Below are positions 42,013 to 51,283 of a stretch of DNA of 64,000 bases, piece by piece. The notes below the pieces were generated by a model that was not told the origin of the DNA, searched no databases, and worked only from the letters and a program-made list of their open reading frames with translations. Origin of the DNA: an uncultured eubacterium 1-6 (lineage in GTDB: Bacteria > Bacillota > Clostridia > Lachnospirales > Lachnospiraceae); the NCBI GenBank assembly GCA_903789595.1, contig CAIFEZ010000005.1:95689-159688 (forward strand). Reading direction: 5' to 3'. The first letter of the stretch is position 1, and every line of letters begins with the position of its first letter. Both the position numbers and the translations under genes were made by a program.

Positions 42013-43240
42013 TCTGATTGCCCCGTCCTTTTATAGCTTGCACCGTGATGTTGCAGCAAACAGCCACACGTTTTATAAACTGGCCGGAGGTCGTGGTTCA
42101 TGTAAGTCTTCCTTTGCCGGCACAGAAACACCGCTTGGTATTATGCGGGACGCTGCGGCGGGAAAATTTACAAATGCTCTGGTACTCCGCCGCTATGGCG
42201 TTGACCTGAAAGACAGCGTTTATACACAACTTTTGTGGGCAATTGACAAACTCGGTGTGTCGCATTTATGGCGGGCGTCCCTGTCGCCGCTGCGGCTTAC
42301 CTACAAGCCGACTGGGCAGCAGATCCTTTTCCGCGGGGCTGATGACCCGATGAAGGTTAAGTCAATCAAAGTGCCTCGCGGATACATCAAATACTTGTGG
42401 TTCGAGGAACTGGACGAGTTTGAAGGCCCTGAGAAAATACGCAGCATACAGCAGTCTGTTTTGAGAGGCGGTGAGAAATTCACCGTCTTTTATTCTTTTA
42501 ACCCGCCACGGAGTCAGCGCTCCTGGGTAAATGACCCGACGGCATTTTCAGAGCCGGGCATGGTGGAACATCACAGCACCTACCTGACCGTGCCGCAGAA
42601 ATGGCTCGGTAATGAATTCATTATCGAGGCGGAACACCTTAAAGCGGTTAATCCGGACGCATACCGGCACGAGTATCTCGGCATTCCGACCGGCACAGGC
42701 GGCGAAGTGTTCACCAACGTAAAAATCCGGAGAATTACCGATGCCGAGATTAACATGGTACCGCGCCGCAGGTTTGGGATTGACTGGGGCTTCGCAGTGG
42801 ATCCGTTTTGCTTTGCTGCCTGCGGATATGACCGCAAGAAGCGCCGCCTGCTGATTTATGACGAAGTTTATAAAGTCGGCCTTACGAATTTTGCAGCGGC
42901 TAAACAGGTAAAGCAGCACGGTGGGCAGGGCAAAGATATTGTCTGTGATTCCGCAGAACCGAAAAGCATTGCTGAAGTCCGGGGCTACGGCCTGCGGGTC
43001 CGCGGCGCGAAGAAAGGCCCTGACAGTGTGGATTATGGTATCCACTGGCTGCAGGGCCTTGATGAAATCATTATAGACGATAAACGCTGCCCAAACGCCG
43101 CACGGGAGTTTATTGGGTATGAGCTTGAACGGGACGCAAACGGGAATTTTAAAGCCGGTTACCCTGATAAAAACAACCACGCAATCGACGCGGTCCGCTA
43201 TGCTATGGAAGACGATATGAAGAATGTGAGGGTGGTGTAA
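41969..43240 (+). CDS. Terminase large subunit (PBSX-type)
   Basis: The 423-residue TerL has a Walker A-like GGRGSCKSS, Walker B YLWFEELDEF, coupling motif FYSFNPP and nuclease residues GIDWGFAVDP, VCDSAEPK and HAIDAVRYAMED. ATG 41969 is chosen; the frame is open further up inside the small terminase gene. It packages DNA with the small subunit, which is broken here. Confidence 0.9.
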   Translation: MFQTSRQTKTVKLTDLIAPSFYSLHRDVAANSHTFYKLAGGRGSCKSSFAGTETPLGIMRDAAAGKFTNALVLRRYGVDLKDSVYTQLLWAIDKLGVSHLWRASLSPLRLTYKPTGQQILFRGADDPMKVKSIKVPRGYIKYLWFEELDEFEGPEKIRSIQQSVLRGGEKFTVFYSFNPPRSQRSWVNDPTAFSEPGMVEHHSTYLTVPQKWLGNEFIIEAEHLKAVNPDAYRHEYLGIPTGTGGEVFTNVKIRRITDAEINMVPRRRFGIDWGFAVDPFCFAACGYDRKKRRLLIYDEVYKVGLTNFAAAKQVKQHGGQGKDIVCDSAEPKSIAEVRGYGLRVRGAKKGPDSVDYGIHWLQGLDEIIIDDKRCPNAAREFIGYELERDANGNFKAGYPDKNNHAIDAVRYAMEDDMKNVRVV

Positions 43241-43243
43241 CCC

Positions 43244-44821
43244 ATGTACATAAGCGACTTAGACCTGATAAAAGCCAGACTGACCATTGAAGGCAGGCTG
43301 AATCAGTCGGAGATCATCAAGCTGATTCTGCGTGACTGGTCTGTAGATGAAAAGCAGAGGTTTATGGCTGTCGGCGAGCGCTATTACGCCGGCCGGCACG
43401 ATATCCTGAACCATGATTTCCGGCAGTCGGTTGTCTATGATAAGGTTCTCGCCGAGAACAGCGACGACGGGAAAGACCATGAAATAGCCCAGACGATCAC
43501 GAATTCCAACAATTCGAATATGCACAACATCCACCCGTTTTTCCGGCTGTTGGTCGACCAGAAGGTCGGGTACATAGTCGGAAAGCCGCCGACCGTCAGC
43601 GTCGAAGATGACAAAGATTTTGAAACGGCCGTCACGAATATTACGACCGACGAAGAATTCCCGGATATGCTGACGGACTGGGTGAAGGAAGCGTCAAAAA
43701 AGGGCGTCGGCTGGGTGCATCCGTACTACGACCCGGACGGCTCCCTGCATTACATTGTCGTGCCGGCAAATGAGGTCGTTGCTTTTTATGATTCCGAACA
43801 TCAGCGGGTACTGGAAGACGTTGTCCGGTTCTATACGTTTGATGTTGTCAGCAGCGGTGAAACGGTGAAGCGGTATAAAGTCGAATGGTGGACAGACCAC
43901 GACGTGACCTATTACGTCCAGGATGAACACGGCAATTATCTGCTGGACCCGGCTTATCCGGTTAATCCGGCACCGCACTGGTGGAATGTGACAACGGTTG
44001 ACGGCGCGGAAACAAGCCGGGAAGCGCACAGCTGGGGGCGTGTGCCATGGGTTCCGCTCTACAACAACAGCGAAGCGACGAGTGATCTCGGCGGGCAGGA
44101 TGAGAACGGCCAACCCTGCGGCATTAAGTCCCTGATTGATGCTTACGATATGATTTCCAGCGCTACGACAAATGACCAGATTGATCTTGTGGCGCTGTAC
44201 TGGATCGTCAAGGGGTTTGGCGGTGAAACAGCGCGGGAAATCGTGAAGCGCCTGCAGATAAACAAGGTCGTGAACGTATCGGGCGGTGATGCTGGTGACG
44301 GCGTAACTGCACAGCAGGTCACGCTTTCTGTGGAGGAGCGCTGCAAGTGGCTCGATATGCTCCGGCACGATATTTACCATTTTGGCATGGGCATTGATAC
44401 AAGCGACGAACAGCTTGGAAACAATCCTTCCGGCGTTGCGCTGAAATTCAAATACACGCAGCTCAACCTGAAAGCCAATCCACTGATCCTCAAGCTGAAA
44501 AAGGCTCTGAAAGACCTGTTCTGGTTCCTGACGGACGATATGAACCGCCGGAACGGTACGAATTACAACAGTTCCAAAATTGTTGTGACGGTCAATAAGA
44601 CGATGATCGTAAACGACGCGGAGACGGTCAGCATGATTATGCAGTCCCGCGGACTTGTGCCCGATAAGATTCTGCTTGCGCACCATCCGCTTGTCGACGA
44701 CGCGGAACAGGCCCAAAAAGACCTTGAAGCGCAGCAGGCACAACAGGATAAGCGGCGCAGCCAGATGTTCGGCAATGATGACGTGCCACCCGGCGGTGAT
44801 AAGGGGGATGATGGAACGTGA
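43244..44821 (+). CDS. Portal protein (SPP1 gp6 family)
   Basis: The 525-residue portal has HPFFRLLVDQKVGYIVGKPPTV, GWVHPYYDPDGSLHYIVVP and GNNPSGVALKFKYTQLNLKA, all typical of the SPP1-type family. The acidic Gln-rich tail is normal. It overlaps the next small gene by 4 bp. Confidence 0.92.
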   Translation: MYISDLDLIKARLTIEGRLNQSEIIKLILRDWSVDEKQRFMAVGERYYAGRHDILNHDFRQSVVYDKVLAENSDDGKDHEIAQTITNSNNSNMHNIHPFFRLLVDQKVGYIVGKPPTVSVEDDKDFETAVTNITTDEEFPDMLTDWVKEASKKGVGWVHPYYDPDGSLHYIVVPANEVVAFYDSEHQRVLEDVVRFYTFDVVSSGETVKRYKVEWWTDHDVTYYVQDEHGNYLLDPAYPVNPAPHWWNVTTVDGAETSREAHSWGRVPWVPLYNNSEATSDLGGQDENGQPCGIKSLIDAYDMISSATTNDQIDLVALYWIVKGFGGETAREIVKRLQINKVVNVSGGDAGDGVTAQQVTLSVEERCKWLDMLRHDIYHFGMGIDTSDEQLGNNPSGVALKFKYTQLNLKANPLILKLKKALKDLFWFLTDDMNRRNGTNYNSSKIVVTVNKTMIVNDAETVSMIMQSRGLVPDKILLAHHPLVDDAEQAQKDLEAQQAQQDKRRSQMFGNDDVPPGGDKGDDGT

Positions 44822-45024
44822 AAGGTAAACACCATATTGGCTGTTTAGCTGATTTAACAGCAAACTGTCTTTGCATGAGATGTGCAAAAGATGATTCGGC
44901 AAAAGGCGCTGCTGATACTTGCTGTATACGCCATTTTGGCCGTGATTGTACTTGGAATCACGGCAATACGTGCCCTGATTTTGAACCCGAATCCTCGGAT
45001 AGTGATTCTAATGAAGTCGGATGA
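44818..45024 (+). CDS. Small Cys-rich zinc-finger-like phage protein
   Basis: The 68-residue protein has CLADLTANCLCMRCAKDD...CCIRHFGRDC...CPDFE, giving eight Cys and paired His, a likely small metal-binding fold. It is regularly found between portal and MuF genes in related phages. GTG start overlapping portal by 4 bp. Function unknown. Confidence 0.65.
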   Translation: MKGKHHIGCLADLTANCLCMRCAKDDSAKGAADTCCIRHFGRDCTWNHGNTCPDFEPESSDSDSNEVG

Positions 45025-46579
45025 ATACTGGGCGCTGCGTGCCTTGCAGCGTGAAGCAGAATCGCACGACGGCACAAAGGACACGCTGAAACGGCTTGCC
45101 GTAATGTATGGCGACGCGGACAAAGAGCTTGTTCGGATGATGGACCGCATCTTCCAGAATTATCGGAAGTATACGGGTATCAGCGAGAAAGAAGCCCGGG
45201 AACTGTTATCCGCTCAGGAAACCGCCGAGCTGATGGCTGATCTCCAAAAATTATATGAAGAAACCGGTGACGCGGAGACCCTTGCAAAGCTGAACGCTCC
45301 GGCTTACGGATACCGAATCAGCCGCCTGCAGGCCGCGCGCCGGGCGATTGAAGCGGAACTTGACAAGCTGGCCGCAGGGGAAGAAAAGGCCGGTTCCGGG
45401 CAGCTGGTGAAAGCCTATGACGATTCTTACTACAAAACCATGTATGACACGCTGCCAGATGTTCCGGGAACGACGGTCACCCCGCTTTTGCAGGCCGTTG
45501 TCAATCAGGCGGTCCAGAACAAATGGAAGGGCGAGAATTATTCTTCCCGTGTCTGGAAAAACCGTGACGTGCTGGCGTCAGAAGGTGGAAAGATTATTGA
45601 CGCCGGAGTCACGGCGGGAAAGTCCATTCAGCAGATGGCCACGGAGCTGTCAGACCTGATGAACGTCGGCGCTTACGCTGCCGCGCGGCTTGTCCGGACG
45701 GAAGTTAACCGGATGCACAACGATGCGGCAATCCAGTCCTACAAAGCAATGGGCGTCAAAGAATATACTTACCTTGCTACGCTGGATGCCCGGACCTGCG
45801 CCGTCTGCGGAGCACTGGACCTGAAAGTTTTCAAAGTATCGGAAGCACAGACCGGTGTGAACCTGCCACCAATGCACCCGAACGACCGCTGCACCATTAC
45901 GCCGAAGATTCCAGGCTCGGAAGCTGATGGCGGCAGCCGCACGGCGCGGGATCCGGAAACCGGACGCAACTACAGAGTACCAGCGGATATGAACTATGAA
46001 AAATGGCGCAAGGATATCAGCGAAAAGTACGGCGCCGACAGCCTTGAAACGGCGCAGAAGAAATATCGGAACCGAAAGGCCGACGCGGAGCAGATGAAGA
46101 CCTTCCGGAAAGTCATTGGAAAAGACGCACCTGATAATCTTGCCGATTTTCAGAATATGAAGTATAATGAACCTGAACAGTGGAATGACATGAAGTATTA
46201 TGTCCGTAACATCAACGGCCGTCCGGTTGAGTATGTAAAGATCGACCGGGAACTTGAAAAACTCGGGATTGTCAATAAAGGCAAGGCTTATCCGGCTGAA
46301 CCGGTTGAAATCAAAGGATGGCGCGGCCACGCTGAAAGACGGTTAGTCCAGCGTGGGCTTACCAAAGAACAGGCTGTCAGATTTATGAATCAGGCAAAGG
46401 TCATGATGAAGCGGTACCCGACGCCAAACACAGTCCACAATTATTATTGCAAGGATGGCGTTATTGGGGTGAAAGCCATTGATGGTATCGTCCAAACTGC
46501 TTATGGTTCAAAAGAATTTAAAACCGACACGCTTAGATTGTTGGAAGTGATTGATAGATATGTCCCAGATCATAAATGA
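45011..46579 (+). CDS. MuF minor head protein fused to BECR-type toxin domain
   Basis: ATG 45011 gives 522 residues. The MuF core covers about 60-340: AARLVRTEVNRMHNDAAIQSYK, TLDARTCAVCGALDLKVF and MHPNDRCTITP. The C-terminal 85 residues, GHAERRLVQRGLTKEQAV (H440) ... NYYCKDGVIGV ... IVQTAYGSK, resemble phage-associated Barnase-EndoU-ColicinE5/D-RelE (BECR) RNase toxin domains known to be fused to MuF. Such proteins are thought to be carried in the head and delivered with DNA. The following small gene may be the immunity partner. Confidence 0.75.
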   Translation: MKSDEYWALRALQREAESHDGTKDTLKRLAVMYGDADKELVRMMDRIFQNYRKYTGISEKEARELLSAQETAELMADLQKLYEETGDAETLAKLNAPAYGYRISRLQAARRAIEAELDKLAAGEEKAGSGQLVKAYDDSYYKTMYDTLPDVPGTTVTPLLQAVVNQAVQNKWKGENYSSRVWKNRDVLASEGGKIIDAGVTAGKSIQQMATELSDLMNVGAYAAARLVRTEVNRMHNDAAIQSYKAMGVKEYTYLATLDARTCAVCGALDLKVFKVSEAQTGVNLPPMHPNDRCTITPKIPGSEADGGSRTARDPETGRNYRVPADMNYEKWRKDISEKYGADSLETAQKKYRNRKADAEQMKTFRKVIGKDAPDNLADFQNMKYNEPEQWNDMKYYVRNINGRPVEYVKIDRELEKLGIVNKGKAYPAEPVEIKGWRGHAERRLVQRGLTKEQAVRFMNQAKVMMKRYPTPNTVHNYYCKDGVIGVKAIDGIVQTAYGSKEFKTDTLRLLEVIDRYVPDHK

Positions 46580-46745
46580 TGTGCAGTGCCCTTTGCTGGG
46601 CCGTAAAATTGAACTCGGTTATTGTATGGATATTCAGGATGTGGCCGACAACATGATCAAGCCGGAAGTGCTGGAAGACAATATTCCACCTGAAAAGTAT
46701 CCTATCTGCAAAAGGTGTCCGAAGAGAATCGATCCAACAAAATAA
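46560..46745 (+). CDS. Small Cys-containing protein, possible MuF-toxin immunity
   Basis: The 61-residue protein (MSQIINDVQCPLLGRKIELGYCMDIQDVAD...CKRCPKRID) overlaps the MuF-toxin stop by 20 bp and is followed by a terminator. It has four or more Cys in a zinc-ribbon-like order. ATG 46560 fits GGAAGTGA at 10 nt; TTG 46551 is too near. Immunity function is inferred from position only. A tail or head accessory role is equally possible. Confidence 0.5.
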   Translation: MSQIINDVQCPLLGRKIELGYCMDIQDVADNMIKPEVLEDNIPPEKYPICKRCPKRIDPTK

Positions 46746-46775
46746 TACCGCCTGCTGAAATAGTACGGCGGTATT
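46744..46775 (+). terminator. Terminator after the MuF locus
   Basis: A perfect 9-bp stem AATACCGCC/GGCGGTATT is followed by TTTTAT. Confidence 0.8.
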
Positions 46776-46807
46776 TTTATGCAGATTTTTAAGAAAGAAG
46801 GATGAAT

Positions 46808-47107
46808 ATGCATAAGATTGAAATCACGGCAGCCCACAGCCCATTTACTAAAATGGTTGTGGACGGGCAGGACATTTCTGATTTAGTTCTGGACTATTCT
46901 ATATCCCAGAAAGCAGGGGAGAGCCCGATTGTGACACTGCATTTGGACGGTACGGATATGGCTTTAACCGAGCATTGCGCATTCCGTTTTCCAAAGCCAG
47001 TCCGGGAATTCCTCGAAAAGCTTCAAAAAGATTCAGCCGTCTCAGGCGACGCTGAAACGGCTGACAAGCAGACTATTTCTGTAGATGGGCTACGGGGCAG
47101 TCATTAA
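46808..47107 (+). CDS. Hypothetical phage protein (99 aa)
   Basis: ATG 46808 follows AAGAAGG by 6 nt. The beta-rich first half reads TKMVVDGQDISDLVLDYSIS...VTLHLDG, a pattern of small phage proteins that describe a dual-sided sheet. The C-terminal third is polar. It converges with, and overlaps by 35 bp, a minus-strand gene. Confidence 0.5.
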   Translation: MHKIEITAAHSPFTKMVVDGQDISDLVLDYSISQKAGESPIVTLHLDGTDMALTEHCAFRFPKPVREFLEKLQKDSAVSGDAETADKQTISVDGLRGSH

Positions 47108-47267
47108 TGTGTGGGCATTGGTGCATTTCAGCATACTTACAGTCAAACTGCCCGTCAATGTAATGCCTTGATGTGTTTTCAAGACTGGTAGTTTCCAGCT
47201 GTTCCACAGTGACTGAGTAGTCTTTTTTGAGCGTTGGGCAGTATCCAGAACGTGTATCGTATCGCAT
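47073..47267 (-). CDS. Small Cys-rich minus-strand phage protein
   Basis: The 64-residue protein MRYDTRSGYCPTLKKDYSVTVE...FDCKYAEMHQCPHINDCPVAH has four Cys and a His in a zinc-binding pattern. It reads opposite to the head genes, starting next to AGGTGAAAT on its strand. Similar reversed small Cys proteins occur in head modules of related phages. Function unknown. Confidence 0.55.
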   Translation of the reverse strand: MRYDTRSGYCPTLKKDYSVTVEQLETTSLENTSRHYIDGQFDCKYAEMHQCPHINDCPVAHLQK

Positions 47268-47452
47268 GGTATTTCACCTCTTTTTGCCAATATTTTACAT
47301 CTAAAATCCTGAAAGCGCAATAAACCGTTAAATTTCGTCCCGCCATCCGGCAGGGCGTTTTTATTTGCCCTACGCTGCCGGGCTTTAAATGCAGCGCGCC
47401 GCCCGGCGGAGTCAACCGCCTTTAAAAAATCTGCGGCGGAAAGGATTTTCAC

Positions 47453-48037
47453 ATGGATTTAAAAGAAGCACTGGGCGACGAACTGTATAGCCAGGTTACA
47501 GAAAAACTCAAAGGCAACGACAAAATCAAGCTCGCAAACCTTGCTGACGGCGGGTATGTAGGCAAAGAAAAGTTCGACACTTCCGAAGCGACTGTTGCCG
47601 ACCTCAAAAAGCAGCTCGAAAGCCGCGACAAGGACATTGCCGCGCTGAAAAAGTCGGCTGGCAGCAACGAGGATCTGACAAAGCAGCTCGGCAATTTACA
47701 GACGAAGTACAAAACCGATACGGAAGCCCTGCAGACCAAGATCAATCAAAATGCCCTCAATGCCGCTCTTGACTTCGGCATCACGAAGGCAAAAGGCAAG
47801 AACACAAAAGCGGTTAAGGCCCTGCTCGACCCGTCCAAACTGTCTCTCAAAGACGACGGCACCGTTGACGGCCTCGACGCCGCACTGGACGCCCTGAAAA
47901 AATCGGACAGTTACCTGTTTGAACAGGTTGAAACCAAACCCGAAGGAACCGGATTCCATTCCGGCACGCCGAACCCCGACGCGCCGGAAGCAAAACAAGT
48001 CGCAGACGCATTTGCCGCGGCAAGGGGCAATTTTTAA
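47453..48037 (+). CDS. Scaffold protein (GP20-like)
   Basis: The 194-residue acidic coiled-coil protein (ATVADLKKQLESRDKDIAAL; DFGITKAKGKNTKAVKALLD) is typical of GP20-type minor structural/scaffolding proteins located immediately before capsid genes. Confidence 0.82.
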   Translation: MDLKEALGDELYSQVTEKLKGNDKIKLANLADGGYVGKEKFDTSEATVADLKKQLESRDKDIAALKKSAGSNEDLTKQLGNLQTKYKTDTEALQTKINQNALNAALDFGITKAKGKNTKAVKALLDPSKLSLKDDGTVDGLDAALDALKKSDSYLFEQVETKPEGTGFHSGTPNPDAPEAKQVADAFAAARGNF

Positions 48038-48052
48038 TTGGAGTGATGAAAA

Positions 48053-48976
48053 ATGGCTATCAATACACTTGAAATGGCAACCCTTTTTCAGCAGCAACTG
48101 GATAAGCAGATGATCGAGGGCGCCACATCCGGATGGATGGAGAAAAACGCCGGCCAGGTCAAATATTCCGGAGGCAATGAAGTCAAAATCCCGAAAATCA
48201 ATATGGACGGTCTTGCGGATTATGACCGTGACAACGGATATACCCAGGGCAGCGTTACGCTGAAATACGGCACTTACACCATGACGCAGGACCGCGGCCG
48301 GAAGTTCCAGCTTGATGCAATCGACGTTGATGAAACAAACTTTGTTGCGGCCGCTGCGAATGTCACAACGGAATTCCAGCGCACAAAGGTCATCCCGGAA
48401 GTTGACGCCTACCGGTATTCGAAACTTGCCGCGCTGGCTGCGGGAGCTTCCCACAAATCCGAATATACACCGGCAGAATCGGATATCCTTTCAAAACTTC
48501 TTTCAGACATTGCCGCCGTGCAGGATGTTGTCGGTGAAAATGAACCGCTTGTTATTACAATGAGTATCCCGGCGGCAGTTGCCCTTGCACAGGCTGACAA
48601 GATCGAGAAACGCCTCGATGTGACGGAATTTGCGCAGGGCAGCATCAAAACGAAGGTTCAGTCTATCGACAATACGCCTATTCTCCGTGTACCTTCCGCC
48701 CGGCTGAAAACCGCTTATGTGTTCAACGACGGCAAAACAACCGGCCAGACCGTCGGCGGGTTCGTCCCGGCAGCCGGAGCAGTGGATATCAACTGGATTA
48801 TTTCCGCACGCCGCGCGCCGATCGCAGTCAGCAAGACCGACACCATGAAAATCTTTGACCCGATCACCAACCAGGGCGCTCAGGCGTGGCTGATTGAGTA
48901 CCGTAAGTTCCACGACCTGTGGGTGCCGGATAACAAACTGGATGCCGTACGGGTCAACCAGAAGCCCGCGTCGTAA
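48053..48976 (+). CDS. Major capsid protein
   Basis: The 307-residue protein has KYSGGNEVKIPKINMDGLADYDRD, YTMTQDRGRKFQLDAIDVDET and a C-terminal DLWVPDNKLDAVRVN, typical of SPP1-like and related non-cleaved HK97-fold coats. It follows the scaffold gene. Confidence 0.88.
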   Translation: MAINTLEMATLFQQQLDKQMIEGATSGWMEKNAGQVKYSGGNEVKIPKINMDGLADYDRDNGYTQGSVTLKYGTYTMTQDRGRKFQLDAIDVDETNFVAAAANVTTEFQRTKVIPEVDAYRYSKLAALAAGASHKSEYTPAESDILSKLLSDIAAVQDVVGENEPLVITMSIPAAVALAQADKIEKRLDVTEFAQGSIKTKVQSIDNTPILRVPSARLKTAYVFNDGKTTGQTVGGFVPAAGAVDINWIISARRAPIAVSKTDTMKIFDPITNQGAQAWLIEYRKFHDLWVPDNKLDAVRVNQKPAS

Positions 48977-48990
48977 GGAGGAAATAAACC

Positions 48991-49245
48991 ATGATTGAAC
49001 TGAAAAAGCTGAATGTCCACCGTATTGTGGATTCGGAGGAAGCCGCCGCCCGCCTGGAAGCGGACGGTTTCACGGTGGTAACGAAGGAAGCCAAACCTAA
49101 TTTTTCGGGCATGAAAGTGGATGAACTTCGCGCATATGCGGAAGCCAAGGGCATTGACCTCGGCAATGCTATGAAGAAGGATGACATCATCAAGGCGCTT
49201 ACGGCAAAACCCGCTGCAAAACCAGCCGCGCCGCCTGCGAAATAA
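48991..49245 (+). CDS. HeH/LEM-like small head protein
   Basis: The 84-residue protein carries the helix-extended-loop-helix SGMKVDELRAYAEAKGID...KKDDIIKAL and an Ala/Pro/Lys-rich tail. HeH proteins are frequent after capsid genes, possibly as head decoration or connectors. Confidence 0.7.
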   Translation: MIELKKLNVHRIVDSEEAAARLEADGFTVVTKEAKPNFSGMKVDELRAYAEAKGIDLGNAMKKDDIIKALTAKPAAKPAAPPAK

Positions 49246-49254
49246 GGCGGCTCT

Positions 49255-49593
49255 ATGACACTGTTGGAACAGGTTAAAACGCTTCTCGGCATTACCGGCA
49301 AAGACAAGGATGCCCTGTTGAATCTGCTTTGCGATAAGGTGACGGCGCAGGTAAAAAAATATTGCCGCCTTTCCGACGTGTCGGATGCCGGCTAGCAGGG
49401 CCTTATGGCTGATATGGTTGTGAATCGGTACCGGGCGCGGGGATATGGGCAGGAAGCAGCGCCGAAAACGCTTTCTGGACTTAAAGAGGGCGATGTGTCT
49501 TTCACTTACAAAACGGTACAGTATGACACGGCCGGGGAACTGACGGACGCCGAGAAAAAGGCGCTTTCCCAGTACAGAAAGCTGTGGCCGTGA
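49255..49593 (+). pseudogene. Head-tail connector interrupted by an in-frame amber codon
   Basis: The frame MTLLEQVKTLLGITGKDKDA...VKKYCRLSDVSDAG is typical of gp6/gp15-like connectors. It meets TAG at 49393-49395 and then continues without shift as QGLMADMVVNRYRARGYG...LSQYRKLWP. The two halves together (112 residues) have normal family length. An internal ATG at 49405 could restart translation. It is a point nonsense mutation, suppressed amber, or sequencing error. Confidence 0.75.
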
Positions 49594-49985
49594 TGGATTT
49601 ATCCGCTTATGCCGCAGACCTTGCGGCTTTCAATGATAAAACCGCCTTGCTGTTCTCGAAAGTGAAAGTCCCGAGCGGTTACGTCGGCGATACCTACGTC
49701 TGGCAGCCGGCCGGGTCCGTCCCGTGCAGCGTGCTGCCTGTGACGGATAAACTGACCGTGGAGCTTTACGGCCCGCGCACGGAACAAATGATGCTTCTAC
49801 ACGCCGCGCCGGACGCTCCGATTTTCGGCGGAATGGGCGTCGCTTTTACCGCCGATTCCACGGAGCCGGAATATACCGTTGTCAGCGTGAAAAAGCGCAT
49901 GACGCATACTTATGCGTTGATTGAGGTGATGAAAATTGGAAGTTCAGGTGAAGGGGCTGGACAAGCTCCTGAAAAAGCTGGATAA
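49593..49985 (+). CDS. Head closure protein
   Basis: The 130-residue protein (KVPSGYVGDTYVWQPAGSVPCSVLPVTDKLTVELYG) is beta-rich and in the position of SPP1 gp16-like closure proteins. ATG 49593 overlaps the connector stop. Its 3' end overlaps the next gene by 50 bp. Confidence 0.65.
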   Translation: MDLSAYAADLAAFNDKTALLFSKVKVPSGYVGDTYVWQPAGSVPCSVLPVTDKLTVELYGPRTEQMMLLHAAPDAPIFGGMGVAFTADSTEPEYTVVSVKKRMTHTYALIEVMKIGSSGEGAGQAPEKAG

Positions 49986-50379
49986 GCTGGGCGGCAGCAT
50001 CCCGCAAAGCACACAGAAAGCCCTGCTGAAAGGCGGGGCTGTGTTTGAGGCGGGCGCAAAAGCGCATTGCCCGGTTGATACCGGCAACCTGCGCGACAGC
50101 ATCCACACGGAAGCAAAATCGAATGATCAGGTTGTCACCGGGACCAGCGTGAAATACGGCCCGGATGTGGAGTTTGGCACCGGGCCGAAAGGAGATCCGT
50201 CCGTCCCGCATACCACAAAGAAATACTGGCGGTACCAGGATGCAGAAGGCAACTGGCATACGTCCCACGGGCAGCCGCCCCAGCCGTTTATGCGCACGGC
50301 GTTTGCCGAAGGCAAGGATAAGGCGGTCGATGCTGTAAAGGACTCCATCCGGGAAGACGTCGAGGAGCTGATGAAATGA
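49936..50379 (+). CDS. HK97 gp10-like neck/tail protein
   Basis: The 147-residue protein has VKGLDKLLKKLDKLG, CPVDTGNLRDSIHTEAK and YGPDVEFGTGPKGDPS, the standard gp10/gp17-like signature. TTG start with GAGGTGA at 7 nt. Confidence 0.85.
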   Translation: MEVQVKGLDKLLKKLDKLGGSIPQSTQKALLKGGAVFEAGAKAHCPVDTGNLRDSIHTEAKSNDQVVTGTSVKYGPDVEFGTGPKGDPSVPHTTKKYWRYQDAEGNWHTSHGQPPQPFMRTAFAEGKDKAVDAVKDSIREDVEELMK

Positions 50380-50756
50380 TTGATATGAATAAAGAGGTTT
50401 CTGGCCTCTTGCAGTCAATCTGTACGGTGCAGCTTGCTTTCCCGGAAATTGATTCTGATTTTCCTTACGTGTCTTTGACGGAGATTGGAAACAGCTGCGC
50501 CGCAGTCCTTTTCGGTGAAGAACGGTATTCCCGGTATGAGTGCCAGATTGACGTGTGGGATACGGCGGCGAATGGAAACAGCCCGGCACGCTGCGCACAG
50601 CTTGCGGGGCAGGTCAGCGCAGCAATGATTTCCGCCGGTTTTGTCCGCGGCAGCGCAAAGCTGAAGAAAGACCCTTCCGGTTTGCACCGGTACATGATGC
50701 CGTTCACCGGATGGGTTGACAACAAAGAAAAGAAAATATACAGAGGTGGTTTTTGA
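50376..50756 (+). CDS. Tail terminator/completion protein
   Basis: The 126-residue protein has DFPYVSLTEIGNS and YECQIDVWDTAANGNSPARC, typical of gp17-like tail completion proteins. It overlaps its upstream neighbour by 4 bp and shares one base with the next start. Confidence 0.8.
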   Translation: MIDMNKEVSGLLQSICTVQLAFPEIDSDFPYVSLTEIGNSCAAVLFGEERYSRYECQIDVWDTAANGNSPARCAQLAGQVSAAMISAGFVRGSAKLKKDPSGLHRYMMPFTGWVDNKEKKIYRGGF

Positions 50757-51223
50757 TGGAAACAGCAATGCTCGGCACGCATCTTGATATGGCGGATGCC
50801 GAAGGTGGTACATATAAAACCTTGTACGGACTCCAAAAAGTTCCGGATATGTCGTTTGAGGCCGAAAAAATTGAAGTTACCAATATGCAGGACAAGAACA
50901 AGCGGTATATTCCGGGGATCGTTGATCTCGGGGAACCAGAGTTTGAGTTCTTCAATGATGACACGCAGACGGAACCGGCATCCGGTGATAAGCTGATGAA
51001 TTCCTACAAAGCCCTGCGCGCGGCGGAACTTGCCCGGCAGGTCAAATATTTCAAGCTGATTTACCCGGACGGCACCGGTTTTTCGTGGTCGGCTTATGTC
51101 GTCACAACGCGGACTGGCGGCGGCACGGGCGACGCGCTGCAGTTCAAGGTAAAGATGCTGATTAACAGCAACATCACGGACGTTGAGGAAAGTGCCGGCG
51201 GTACCGGAGAAACAGGAAAGTAA
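50756..51223 (+). CDS. Major tail tube protein
   Basis: The 155-residue protein has TYKTLYGLQKVPDMSFEAEKIEV and RYIPGIVDLGEPEFEFF, typical of tail tube subunits of phages with this neck. ATG 50756 overlaps the previous stop as TGATG. It is followed by a terminator-like hairpin. Confidence 0.85.
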   Translation: METAMLGTHLDMADAEGGTYKTLYGLQKVPDMSFEAEKIEVTNMQDKNKRYIPGIVDLGEPEFEFFNDDTQTEPASGDKLMNSYKALRAAELARQVKYFKLIYPDGTGFSWSAYVVTTRTGGGTGDALQFKVKMLINSNITDVEESAGGTGETGK

Positions 51224-51236
51224 AATACAGCCAAAA

Positions 51237-51258
51237 GGGAGAGGCACAAGCCTCCCCC
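51237..51258 (+). terminator. Partial terminator after the tail tube gene
   Basis: GGGAGAGGC pairs with GCCTCCCCC with one mismatch, followed by AATTTTAT. A partial terminator here is common because tube protein is needed in excess over downstream products. Confidence 0.55.
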
Positions 51259-51283
51259 AATTTTATAAAGGAGTGCATGAAAG

